A stretch of 64,000 nt of DNA from Antedon mediterranea (taxonomy: Eukaryota > Echinodermata > Crinoidea > Comatulida > Antedonidae), in the NCBI RefSeq assembly GCF_964355755.1, contig NC_092670.1:14631201-14695200 (forward strand), read 5' to 3'. The translations under genes and the position numbers were made by a program. Each line of letters opens with the position of its first letter. The stretch's first letter is position 1. Below, in pieces: positions 1-11,800 of the stretch. Below the pieces are notes generated by a model. The model ran no database searches. It was not told where the DNA came from and saw only the letters and a program-made list of their open reading frames with translations.

Positions 1-79
1 TTGTTTGTAAGCAATAACCCAAGTGATTAAAGAGTATCATCCGTATTCATGAAATCCAAAGGAATCATTCATTTGGAAA

Positions 80-228
80 ATCTCAAGGTGTTGCGATATT
101 GTAACGGATTGTGTAGATGATATTTTTATAGTTATCAGACGCATGGGTGCATTTTGCTTGACCTTGGATATCTATTGCATGCAGGAGCATGCACCACATA
201 AACTGCCCGAATAAAGCTGGGCAAAAAC
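80..228. repeat. Dispersed repeat, copy 1
   Basis: This stretch matches 31681-31815 in the same orientation: both begin with TCTCAAGGTGTTGCGATATT and run on through similar sequence to an AAGCTG-GCAA end. It is a diverged dispersed repeat of unknown class with no coding signal. Confidence 0.6.
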
Positions 229-256
229 ACTATCGCATTATTATGCTATTTCCACA

Positions 257-281
257 CCCCCCCCCCCCCCCCACCCCCACC

Positions 282-302
<21 letters not shown>
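257..302. repeat. Poly-C tract followed by poly-A
   Basis: An almost pure C run of about 46 bases, broken by two A residues, is followed directly by about 11 A. It is a simple repeat, and its length may be unreliable in the assembly. Confidence 0.95.
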
Positions 303-312
<10 letters not shown>

Positions 313-1084
313 ACACGTATTTTTATAGTTGAAACAAATCCTTATTTGAGATTTATATGAAATCGAGATCAATTCTATTTGATTGGGTCATAATATTGCG
401 ACGAAAACTTCAGAGGCTTTCGATCAATATGATAGCAGCTTTGTTTTAGATACAAGCAATTGTTGCAATCCAGTTACTAATTGATGAATTTAGGTTACTA
501 GAAAGGTGTGAAAAAAATCATACATTTACTTTACAAACAATTTTTTTTATTACAATTTTATATTTAAAAAAATGACAATTCCATTTTCATCTAAGGAATG
601 TTTTTAAAGAAAATTCGTATTGGTTTATCCAGGTGACTAGTAGTAGTAACTACTACAATTGCAATGATATTGATTTTTTAAATGTCAAAGCAATTTCTGT
701 TTTCAGTAGTAGTACGGTATGTTAACAAAAAATAAGCACCATTTTGAGTCTGTCCTCAGCATTTGGACAATTTTCCCACACATTGATAATCTACGTGACA
801 CAAAAAATACATGTATCAACAATTCAAGATTCAAGAAATGTTATTGGTTTTGCTTGATATAATTAAGACAATAAAACAACTAAGCAAAAATACATCAAAT
901 CGCAAATGGCAATGTTAAAATACTATTAAAATGTTAGAATACTGTTTAAAAAAACTATTAAAAATAAGCACCATACAAAAATACATTATCTCTAATATAT
1001 TCTGATGATTTAAGAAATATGATCATTAATAATATCTTTCAATAATATAATTCGTGAATCAATCCATGTTTGGATTACAGAGGT
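303..1084. other. AT-rich non-coding stretch
   Basis: No gene, RNA or element boundary is recognisable here. It is AT-rich sequence with short A and T runs. Confidence 0.5.
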
Positions 1085-2105
1085 TTCTTTTTTATTTCCC
1101 CACAGTGTTTGATTGTTCATTTCACTTAACTTTAAGGGTTCCTTACAAGTGTGGTATATCATTAGCATAGTTCACTATACTTGTCATACCAAAGCTGATA
1201 TCTATTGAGAATAGATATTTTTGTTGAACTAATTTCCATTTTTCTGGATCAGGACTTAATAACCCCTTGACCAAATTTAATTTCAATGATTTAATCGTAT
1301 TGTTAAAATTGGTTAAATTGATGCCGCCATTATTTACAATTAAAAATGATTTGGTTAATTTCATTGATTAATGTTTTGGAATGCCAATAATGCTGGCATA
1401 GGCCTATATTAACCTTGGCATTGCTAATGTTTTTATTACGGTTACTTTAACAAATAAAGTTAGATTTCTTTCCCAAAATTAAATTTTGAGTAGAGTTTTT
1501 TCAAAAAATATTTACCTTTTCAACCAAATTTTTTAATAACATTTTCCCCTGTTATATCGAAAAAAATGCCTAAAAAACATGACTGGTTCTTTTACCCGTT
1601 GAATTTCGAATGGTTAACTTAAGTTTTCTTTACTTGAACCAATCCACATTCCTGCAACTTTGCAAAAAGAATATACCTCACCTAGACAAGCCTTTACACT
1701 TTTAACATCTCAAAAATAAATGTGTCATCAGCTAATTGTGCAATTTTGATTTCTTGGTACCTATTTACAGTCACTATTGGTACATTTATACCTTTACACA
1801 TTGTTTCTAATGTTAGACCATTCAACGGTTGATATAAAAAGAAGTGAAACTGGAGGGATCCTTGTCTAATACCACCATTCATATTAAAACTTTTTGATAA
1901 CCAGTCATTATTTATGGTAATAGACTCACTTTTACAATATAAAGTTTTCACCCATTTAATGAAATCCTTACCAAAACCAAATGTTGACAATGACTTAATT
2001 AAAAATGATCTATCAATTGAATCGAATGCCGTAGCAAATTCCAAAAGAACCTCTTACTTATAATTCTGCTTATCAGTATATTCTAGAATGTCTTCAACAA
2101 GCCAA
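1085..2105 (-). pseudogene. Degenerate L1/Tx1-like LINE reverse transcriptase
   Basis: Read on the minus strand, 2044-1694 encodes reverse-transcriptase blocks in the expected order: FATAFDSIDRSFL (catalytic block A), GGIRQGS (block B) and LADDT (catalytic Asp-Asp block C). Similarity continues upstream to about 2105 in another frame. Further down, 1364-1143 encodes the segment GGINLTNFNNTIKSLKLN, which in L1-type proteins lies C-terminal to the RT. Between and around these pieces the frame is broken and the 5' part is missing. It is a dead 5'-truncated non-LTR retrotransposon copy. The L1/Tx1 placement rests on motif style only. Confidence 0.8.
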
Positions 2106-2432
2106 TTCTTTCCAGCAAATATCCCTCTGGCTCATTATTGTAACATACGTGCATGTTGCATTTGTGCGGATAACCTAACTATAGTAAATGACGAGTTCAA
2201 ATCATCTAGTTTTATACAAGTTCAATTGGAATCCGATGAATATTTTCCACAAATTCATCAAAATTATTTGGTTTTTACTGTTTGATCCACCACAGCATAC
2301 CGGTACTTCATAGTTGGTACATTCACCAACAGCGATAACCATGATTACAACAATCACACGCGCAAAACCATTGATAAAAGCCAGCTGTAATAAAGAAAAA
2401 TTCTGAATTCACATGTGTAAATGTTTTCAAGG
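2106..2432. other. Intergenic or intronic stretch, nothing recognised
   Basis: No element ends, coding similarity or RNA gene are visible between the LINE remnant and the SINE remnant. Confidence 0.4.
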
Positions 2433-2625
2433 CAAAAGAGTGTGTGAACAGGGGTAACCATCTATGTACGGGCAAGCAATGTAGGCCTACACATTACCGG
2501 TAGTAGAATTTATATTCAGTGTGTTATAGCCATTATCAGAAATGACTTTTCTACTAGAATCACAGAGTGAGTCGGTTGCGACCTATTGTCAATGAACTTG
2601 CAATATAAGTGTTATGTATGTATGA
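2433..2625 (-). repeat. tRNA-derived SINE remnant next to a sushi exon
   Basis: Shared segments ATTATCAGAAA..GACT and ACAGAGTGAGTCGG..GCGA recur at 5752-5905, 58395-58560 and 62395-62520, and more weakly in the complete tRNA-derived SINE at 29112-29499. The same SINE-plus-exon arrangement recurs at 62395-62723, so part of the similarity probably reflects duplication of a SINE-exon unit. Confidence 0.55.
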
Positions 2626-2654
2626 TATATATAGCCACAAATGAAAAACCTCAC

Positions 2655-2807
2655 TCTTACATGTAGGATATGATGAGCTGTAGTGTGCCTGGTTACAAAA
2701 TATTACTGTTTCTTCTTCTGGAAATGTAACACCAAAACTATCACAACATGTAGTAATGTTTCCTTCATATTCACCATTTACAACACGGATTTTTGACGAA
2801 CATGTCG
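2655..2807 (-). CDS. Sushi exon (short variant), gene 1
   Basis: A phase 1-1 exon of 153 nt with donor GTGAGG and a TTTACAG acceptor. It encodes 51 residues beginning TCSSKIRVVNGEY and ending YSSSYPTCK. Compared with the other modules it lacks about six residues of the first loop (the THGGSI region) and has a Cys-Cys pair at the second cysteine. It is either a diverged functional module or an exon early in decay. Confidence 0.6.
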
Positions 2808-5800
2808 CTGTAAAGATATGAAAGATACAGTTTAATTTCTATCAAAAGCACGTAGACCTACAATGTGAACTGGGGAAAGGTCACGGATTTAAAAAGTTTA
2901 GGAACATAAGGACAAGTAATTTACATATGACCGGTGATATATTTCTATTCTTTGTTTTATAGTAATTATTATTACTAGATGGTTCTCGAATACATAGTAC
3001 TGTAATTTCAAATGTACGTACCGCAGGAAAATAATACATGTTGTTTACAGGAACGAATAAATAGACACGGTGATTTATGTACTCAACTAAAATTAGTACC
3101 CTCGGAATTACTTCCGAAAGAGAAACTTGTCACATAATTGTTTGAGTCAAATTTAAACAAATTTAATTTGTGTTTTGTATGTATAAATATATCTCATTTA
3201 GTAACGAAATATTAATTGTTTTTATGTTTTACAAATAATATACCACTAAACACAGTAAAACATTGCGACAATACTTTGTTGAAACTGTCACCCTCATAGT
3301 CGATTGAAATAGTACAGTACATGTAACGATGCGATACATCACTACGACGTTTATATATTTTTTTTGTAATTACAGTATCTATATATAAATTTACGTAAGG
3401 GCAAAATTCGGTAAATCGCGCCTTAATTCTAGAATTTTTACTCGATGGTATATAAAGTTGGTTCGTACTTTCGGTACTGATTTTAACAACCTGATGTAAC
3501 TCTGTTTACTAATTAAATTAAGTTAGATAATTAGTTATTGACGATTAAAACGAATTTAGGTTCAACGATTTGCCCCAAATAGGGGTGTTTTCCGATCGTG
3601 GTATACACTGTCTAATGGATGTCCATCTTGAAAAATACCCGCCAGAAAAATGCGAGGAGGCTTCGCATTTTCCTATCTCCTCCTACGATAATTGTTTTTA
3701 ATAGCTGAAAACCGGTTGAACAGCTAGAGTACAGCATCATAATGTTGAAGACAGGCCGATTTTCTTAAAAAATACTATTTTGATAGATTTAATATACGAT
3801 TATACAAATTATTGATTTGCGATGAATGGAACATCCCAATCTCTCACTCTGCCAGAGTTTGGTTTAACACAAGTAGGTAAATTTATGAGCCCTTGGTTTA
3901 ACCATGGAGAAATAAGTTAACTTATTTCTCCATGGTTAAACACATATGGTAGGTAAATATATGGGCCCTTTTAGAATAAACTTGCAATACATTGACAATA
4001 CTGTAAATTAAATACCTATTAACTATTTTTTGTCCTCATTTGAATCGAGCATTTCTTACTGTGAATGTTCGTACTGTTAGATGTAATATAAAAATATACA
4101 AATAAACTTGATTACTGAGATTGTGGATAGGCTCTACTGTTAGATATACAAATAAACTTTATACTGACAAATGTTATACTGTATTTAGAGGTATATTATT
4201 TATAGGCCTATAAAACATGAAAAAAATATTTCGTTACTGAGTGGATAAAGAATATATTTAAAAATTGTTCCTCTTTGTACCTATCCGCTTTCCCATCCCT
4301 CAACCCTAATGTTACATACAAAACACAAATTCAAAAATTTGGACTCATTTTGTGGTAAGTTTCTCCTTCGGAAGTAATTCCCAGGGTGCTAATTTTAGTT
4401 GACTACATAAATCACAGTGTCTATTTATTCGTTCCTGTAAACGACATGTATTATTGTCCTGCGGTACGTACATTTGAAATCGCCGGTTTTGTTACGCTGA
4501 AATTACCGTGTATTCGAGAACCATCTGTGGGCACGACCTAGATGGTACGCGAGCGTACCATCTAGTTATTACAATTAAACGTTAAGAAGCAACTGTCAGT
4601 AATAAAGTTTATTTGTATAGTTTATATAAATGTAAAACAATGTGAAAACCACCTCTATTCGGGGCAAATCATAATTCGCTTTAATTGTCAATAAATATTA
4701 AATGATTTAACTCAACTTAATTAGTTGGCCTAATGGTTTTCAATTGTTTCTTAGAGCCAATTGATATTTCATACTGGTTTCTATCCACCAAAGTTGTTCG
4801 TTTAGGGCATTTGATCCTTCGTACAGTAAGCCTATCCTCTACTGGCTTTACAACGCTACTCATGCCAGTGAGGGGAGGGTGGTGGTGTGGGTGGTTTAAC
4901 TGCAATAATACAGTTTTGTAGTAGACGGCGACTGAAAACGCTAGTTCATTAAAAACCTATATCCAACATCTGCAGCACAGATTGAAAAAAATGAATCGAA
5001 TTTCTGTTATGAGTGTACTTGCCTTTACGACGCCTGAGGGAATAGACAATTGTGGAACAGAAATTGGAATGTTCCATTCATCGCAAATCAATAGGCCTAC
5101 ATTTGTATAAACGTATATTAAATCTATCAAAATAGTATTTTTTTAAGAAAATCGGCATGTCTTCAACATTATGATTCTGTACACGAGCTGTTCAACCGGT
5201 TTTCAGCTATTAAAAAGCAATTATCGTAGAAGGAGATAGGAAAATGCGAAACATCCTCGTATTATTGTGTGCGGGTATTTTTCAAGATGGACATCCATTA
5301 GACAGTGTATACCACGATCGGAAATCACCCTTTTTTTGGGCAAATCGTTGAACCAAAATTCGTTTTAATTGTCTGTAACTAATTATCTAACTCAATTTAA
5401 TTAGTAAACAGGGTTACATCAGGTGGTTAAAATCAGTACCGAAAGTACGAACCAACTTTATATACCATCGAGTAAAAATTCCAGAAGTAAGGCGCGATTT
5501 ACCGAATTTTTGCCCTTACGTAAATTTATATATAGATTATTAGAGACTTTCTACTACCAAAACAATGTAGTGAATCGGCTGCAAACCCATGTCACTTAAC
5601 GCGCTTTAAGTTATTGTATTTTATATATGGCCACAAATGCGAAACCCACCTTTGCATTCAGGATTTGGTGAGCTGTATTGTCCAGGCATCAAAATATTAT
5701 GTAGAAAAAGACTAAAACCGCCCTAGGCTTTCAGCGTTGGAGAGAAAACGATTTAATAAATTTAAGAGTACAAGGACAAGCAATGTACACATGACCGGTG

Positions 5801-8800
5801 GTAGATTTTCTATTCTATGGTTTATTCATTATCAGAAAAGACTATCTACTACAAGATCCACAGAGTGAGTCGGCTGCGAACCTATGCCAATAAACTCGCT
5901 CTGTAAGTGTTTGTTTATGTATGGCAATTGTATATTTATATATAACATGCTACCCACGAACGAACCACACGTGCTAAGACTACCTCAGCTGGCCTAGTAG
6001 ACACATCGGTTCTCCCTGAAGAATAGACGGAACTGCTTGTATTGGTCTTGACTTTAAAAAATGTTTACAGGAGTCCTTTAAATCTGTGCTACAATGACAA
6101 TCTCAAATAAGAGAAGACTTAAGTAAAGCTATTGATTTTAACTCGGAAAGGATTGCAGTTTTTGGATCAAAACATAAGGCCTCATGAATCGAATGACAAG
6201 GCCCGTGAATCTGATATTCAAAATACGCAGGAACAATTAACGATCTGCCATCTTGAATTAAATAGAGCTGAACATTTTTCTAGACGCAACAACATCAGGT
6301 TTGTTGGCCTGGAACATTCGCCCGGTGAAAATAGTATCCTGATTGTTAAGAGTATTTTAACTAACACTTTACGCTATCATCTATGCCAATCACCGAGCGT
6401 GCACACCGAGCTGGACGAGGATGAAAGGTAAATCACCTCATATCCATGATGCCCTTATTCTAAATTATCGACGACCTCACGCCAAATGATCTGGCTGAAA
6501 AAAGGAGATGGAAAAATCAAGTTCGATATAGAAGAATGGGGAAAACTACGCTTCTCTGCTGGCAAATGGCGAACATCTAATGGATCTTCATCCTTCCAAG
6601 AACCTGTGCCGAACTAGCTTGTCTTCTGTGTTCTTCAACTCTTAATTATGCAATAATAATGCATGCATTATGGTATTAATTTTATTATAACCATTGATGC
6701 CGCCAGAAACAGTTACTATCCCCTTTTATTTCTAATCAGAAGTCTTTATAATAAAATAACACTACAATTTTTATTCCCATATGGCATATCTCATTTACTA
6801 ATGTTTAAATTGTACTTTGTATTGCATACCTCCAAAATAATTTCAATTTTTTGAACCAGGAGCTGCACGTTTATTTTTTGGATGGATAACTTGATTCTTC
6901 CTATGATGCTTCTTAATTATTTCTTTTTTTAAATAATTATTCCGATATTAGTCGGAATATTAGTTTACAGAAACCTTTTTTAATACTGAAAAAAACAAAT
7001 TTGTCTTTGTTTAACATCCCCGGCTATACCCTACTCCATTCTTCTAGAATATCCCAGGCTGGTGGAGGTGTCGCCAAATACCTTGATCATACACTTCAAT
7101 GCATTAATCGACCTGACTTGAGCTCACTTATATCAATGAACTCTGAATCATTTTTTAAAGAAATCAAAGCGGAACCCAAACATATTATCCTTGGTGTTGT
7201 GTATCGTCTACAGGAACATTCACTCAATGTATTTAATCTTCGATCCTCCTCCTCCTTTCTTTTTATTTGGATATATCGTATTTTGTATCATCTTTTTTCC
7301 AACTTTTTTATTATTTCTTTCTGGGAGCCTAGGCGTTCAGTTTTTAAACTTATACAGGTTTCCACACATACTATGTTTTTTATTAGTTATTATCAAAAGT
7401 GTTTAATATTGAATCTAAAGACTCCCGAATTACCTGTAGCCACCCATTTTTGTAATAATGAGCATTCCCTTTCGGATATTACAATTTCTGGTGTTAAAGT
7501 ATGTAATGGTTCTGAGACATCTCGTAGAATTATAGAAGAAAGAATAATTGTAAAGCTTGGCACTCTTGCCCCTACCGGCATAAATGTACAATTTAGATCC
7601 TTTAAACATTAATTTTGCCAGAGACATTCACATATTAACAATTATTTACACCTGAAGCTTTTGTCTTTGTTTTAAATTTCCTGCTTTATAAGCAACCATT
7701 CCTGCTTTGTACACCATATCTTTTGGAGGCGTGCTTTTATAACTATGCCTTTTGTTTGTTAACATCTTTGATTGGCTGATTTGTTTTATTATGTAATTTT
7801 GTGACTTACATATGTTATCCTTTGTTACAATTCTTTTCACCTGATGATGGGCTATGCCCGAAACATGTCGTTAAAATAAATCTATATTGAGGCAGTTTTA
7901 ACTTATTTGATCTTGATTTTTTTCTATATCCTGCCTATGCAGCTCTTTGATTTATATGTTTAATATTGTATGTACTTTTAATATGTACGTGGAGAACATT
8001 TATTGAATATTTATTTATTTATTGAATATTGAATAAACAAATCAATTGTAAAACTTACGTCTACACTCTGCATATGGAAAGCTGTAAAATCCATTATAAC
8101 ACGTTATTGTTGATTTTCCTACCAATGTATAACCAACATCACATGTGAATGTAATGGATCCTCCATGAGTATAGCTACCAGAGTACTGACCGTTTACAAT
8201 ACTGATGGACGATTCACAGTTAGCTGGAGATATCAAGTAATATATTAGGAAGCTTAAAGATGTATTTTCCCCCTGAAAAAATAATTCTTAGAAAAAGTTT
8301 TGTTGAATATTCCATTTTAATGTAACATAATAGTTATCCACTTTGACCAAAAAATTGGATCGAAAAAAAATGTATTACCTGAAAAAATGTAATTTAAAGA
8401 AAACACTGGTCAAATTGGCTGTCAGCAAATGGATTTTTGGTTGAATTTAACCATTTAGTTTGTCATTTTACAAGTGAAAACATTTTTGTTTTCTATGTAA
8501 GTGATTAACTTTATTAAAACTACAAAATAACATATTAAAAGTCTGATTTATTTAATCTTTATTTTTCATGTTTTTGGGGGACAATACATCTTTAATAGTG
8601 GGGCACCTTAGACCAAAAATACTATTTAGTTAGAAGAATAAAACTTGGTATGGCAACTTGTATAAAAAATGTGCAACTTTTAAGATTTGACATTTGACCT
8701 CAGATAATGTCCGATTCCTCAGAACTCGCAAACCGTACATCCTAGAACGCCGCTGTCCTAGAAACATGAAAATAATGGCAAGTCCCAACCATGGTGAGGC

Positions 8801-11800
8801 TGAGGTAGTAAAGTCCATCAATCCCAAAACACAGTAACTAAAGTACTAGTAATTCTAAAGTAACTGAAGTTATTTGTTCGTATCAGTCGTTTCATTTTCT
8901 GATAAACTGTGAACACGTACAATATAGTTTATAATAAGTCATCCTGTAATTGGCTATATGGCTGTTGGATGTATGTGAAATAAAATAAAATAAAAATAAT
9001 TATTTAGTCTCCTATCAATTAAATTCTTTGACATCTCACTCCCTGTCGAAAATTGCTTGATCTTCCCCACCCACATCTTTTGAAACAGATCTATGTCGAT
9101 GGTAATACTGAGTGTCATGGTCAGTTCAAGTGTTTTTTAAATAACCATGTAGTAGTTTGTGCAGATAATTTGCTTATCCATGGTCTAGAGTATGACCACC
9201 AGCTACCAAAAACATTTTTGAAATGTAATTAAAATTGTGATATCTTGAATGGTTTGAGCAATTAGCTGCATGGAAAACATTTTACTGTATGTTGATTATG
9301 GATTGTTAATAATAGCTTCTCAACTTTACTAAACTAAACAGTATTCGACGATTCAAGGACCGATTTGATTTATGTTTTTTATACATTTCTTTTTTTTTGT
9401 TTTAGATTTATTATGAATTTTCATAAATGTGCGTCTGACTACTAGAAGCGCAGCGTTACTTACGCGAGATTATAGTTATAAACGTCTGGTATATAAAGTT
9501 ACGTCAAACATGAAATTACGCGCGCGTTACTTCTGACGGCCGACGGGTAAGGTTGAAGTAACTTACAAAAAGCGTCTTCACGGTGATTACCCAGGTCTGA
9601 CAACAAACTACCACGAGGTATAATTACTCCTACTTACTCATAACTTACCAAAAGTAGATTTTATATCAAGGATATGAATATAAATTGCAGGCGCACGTTT
9701 ATAAAATTAAAATCAAAATAGAGCACGTTTAAGGTCATTTTGAGCATTTAAATATGTTCTATATGTGTTGCGCCGCGCGCAAGTTTCTTTGCGCTCAGCA
9801 CGTAAGTAAACGTAAAACGACCGATTTGATTTATGTTCTTTTATACAATTTTTTTTTCAATTTATTATGAATTTTCATAAACTTCAAATTCATTCGAAAT
9901 TATGATACACGTCAGGACCGTAGCCAGCATGAGGCAAACAAAATTTCCTCTGCATATATCGTCATCTTTTATATTAATAATTATATTTAAATCCTTGCAC
10001 GTCAACCTTAAAAATTCGTGCGCTCAAAAATTGGGTCTTAATGTTTTAATGCAAATTTATGTTAAAATATGCCTATTTTGAATATTTTATACCCAATCTG
10101 TATGAAAGGCACCTCATTGTTCCTTTTAAATTTGTTTATCAATTGTTGATTTTTTGTTCTTTTCTTCATAAATCATTACTTCAACAACAGAACGCATTTC
10201 GCTTACACGTAGCTCATTTTTCGTAAATTGTAATTGGTTATGAATATTTTCTTTCGCCATACCACCATTTTCATTTGATGACATTATCGTTTCTAAAAGT
10301 TTGATTAACGTGGCTCACCTATTTTCAAATTGTTTTTTTTTTAATCTGTTATATATAGCTCCTTACAATGAAATGTGACCCTCAAGTCAATCACCCATGA
10401 GTATAGCTAGCAGAGAACCGACCATTTGCAATACGGATAAATGACGCAAAGTTAGCTATTGGAGAGGACATACGAATGCATTTAGAAGTCGCCAATTTAG
10501 GTATGGTAAATCAACATTAGTTTTACCATTAATGTAAATATGTATGACTAGAAATAATAATACCCACCTTTGCACTGCGCATATGATGAGCTGTATTGTC
10601 CATTATCACACGTTATTGTTCTTTCTCCTACCAATGTATAACCAGCATAACATCTGAATGTAATGGATCCTCCATGAGTAAAGCTACCATAATACTGACC
10701 ATTTACAATACTTATAGATGACTCGCAGTTAGCTATGGAGAAAGTTTTATCATATATCATTTTAAATGGCACATAAATGTCAATGGAAAACGTTTAAGCA
10801 ATGAACAATGTGCAACTAATATTACAATTCGTTATACGTTTGTCAAGACATTGCATACATACCTCTACACACAGAATATGATGAGCTGTATTGTCCATTA
10901 TCACACGTTATTGTTGATTCTCCTACCAACGTATAACCAACATCACATGTGAATGTAATGGATCCTCCGTGAGTAAAGATACCAGAGTACTGGCCATTTA
11001 CAATACTTATAGATGACTCGCAGTTAGCTATGGAGAAAGTTTTATCATATATCATTTTAAATGGCACATAAATGTCAATGCATAAAACGTTCAAGCAATG
11101 AACAATGTGCAACTAATATTAACATTTGTTATACGTTTGTCAAGACATTGTATACATACCTCTACACACAGCATATGATGAGCTGTATTGTCCATTATCA
11201 CACGTTATTGTTGTTTCTCCTACCAATGTATAACCAACATCACATGTGAATGTAATGGATCCTCCATGAGTAAAGCTTCCAGAATACTGACCGTTTACAA
11301 TACTGATGGACGAATCACAGTTAGCTGGGGAGAGGACACATACACATGTATTTAGATTTAAATAAATGTGCATTTTTGAAAGATCTTTCCACATATAACA
11401 ACATATATATGAAATATTTCTCTTTTACCCGATTGTTGTGAAATTGATCTAAACTATATCTTTTTAGCAACAATTGCAGTTCTAACATAGTAGAAGGTGC
11501 TTGCTCCAGTTCAAATTGGGCCAGAGATAGAGTAACACATTTCAGGTTAGCTCTATTTTAATATTGATATCGTGATAGTACTTACAACTACAAACAGGGA
11601 ATGCATCTTGATATTGTCCATCTAAACACACAGTACTTGAAACACCAACTAATGTGTATCCATCGAAACATGTAAATGTAGTTATGCCTCCATGTGATTG
11701 GTTTGACTTCACTCGACCATTAATGACAGGCGACGGTGTCTGACAATTAACTATAAGTTAAAGGTAGTTATTAGTTATACATATATAGTCTAGCATTTTT

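Larger units (their letters stand above)
3378..4565 (+). mobile_element. Non-autonomous Helitron, inner nested copy
   Basis: This 1188-bp copy begins TCTATATATAAATTTACG after an A and ends CCATCTAG before a T. A perfect 13-bp-stem hairpin (4538-4565) forms its 3' end, the usual Helitron terminator position. Its sequence is the inverse of much of the flanking outer copy, so it landed in a relative of itself. No coding capacity is seen. Confidence 0.72.
2985..5536 (-). mobile_element. Non-autonomous Helitron, outer copy
   Basis: On the minus strand the element starts with TCTATATATAAATTTACG at 5536 and ends with CATCTAG at 2985, preceded by A and followed by T, as expected for Helitrons (5' TC, 3' CTRR, insertion between A and T, no target duplication). 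It encodes no Rep/helicase. It is interrupted by the oppositely oriented copy at 3378-4565; without that insert it is about 1.36 kb. Its 3' end lacks the GC-rich hairpin present in the inner copy. Confidence 0.7.
2925..5600 (-). repeat. SINE remnant split by Helitron insertion
   Basis: The halves 2925-2984 and 5537-5600 together resemble the SINE remnant seen intact at 5752-5905: CATATGACCGGTG..TTTTAT..ATTATTA on the left, then ..GACTTTCTACTACC..GTGAATCGGCTGC on the right. The split is exactly at the inferred Helitron borders, which independently supports those borders. Confidence 0.6.
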
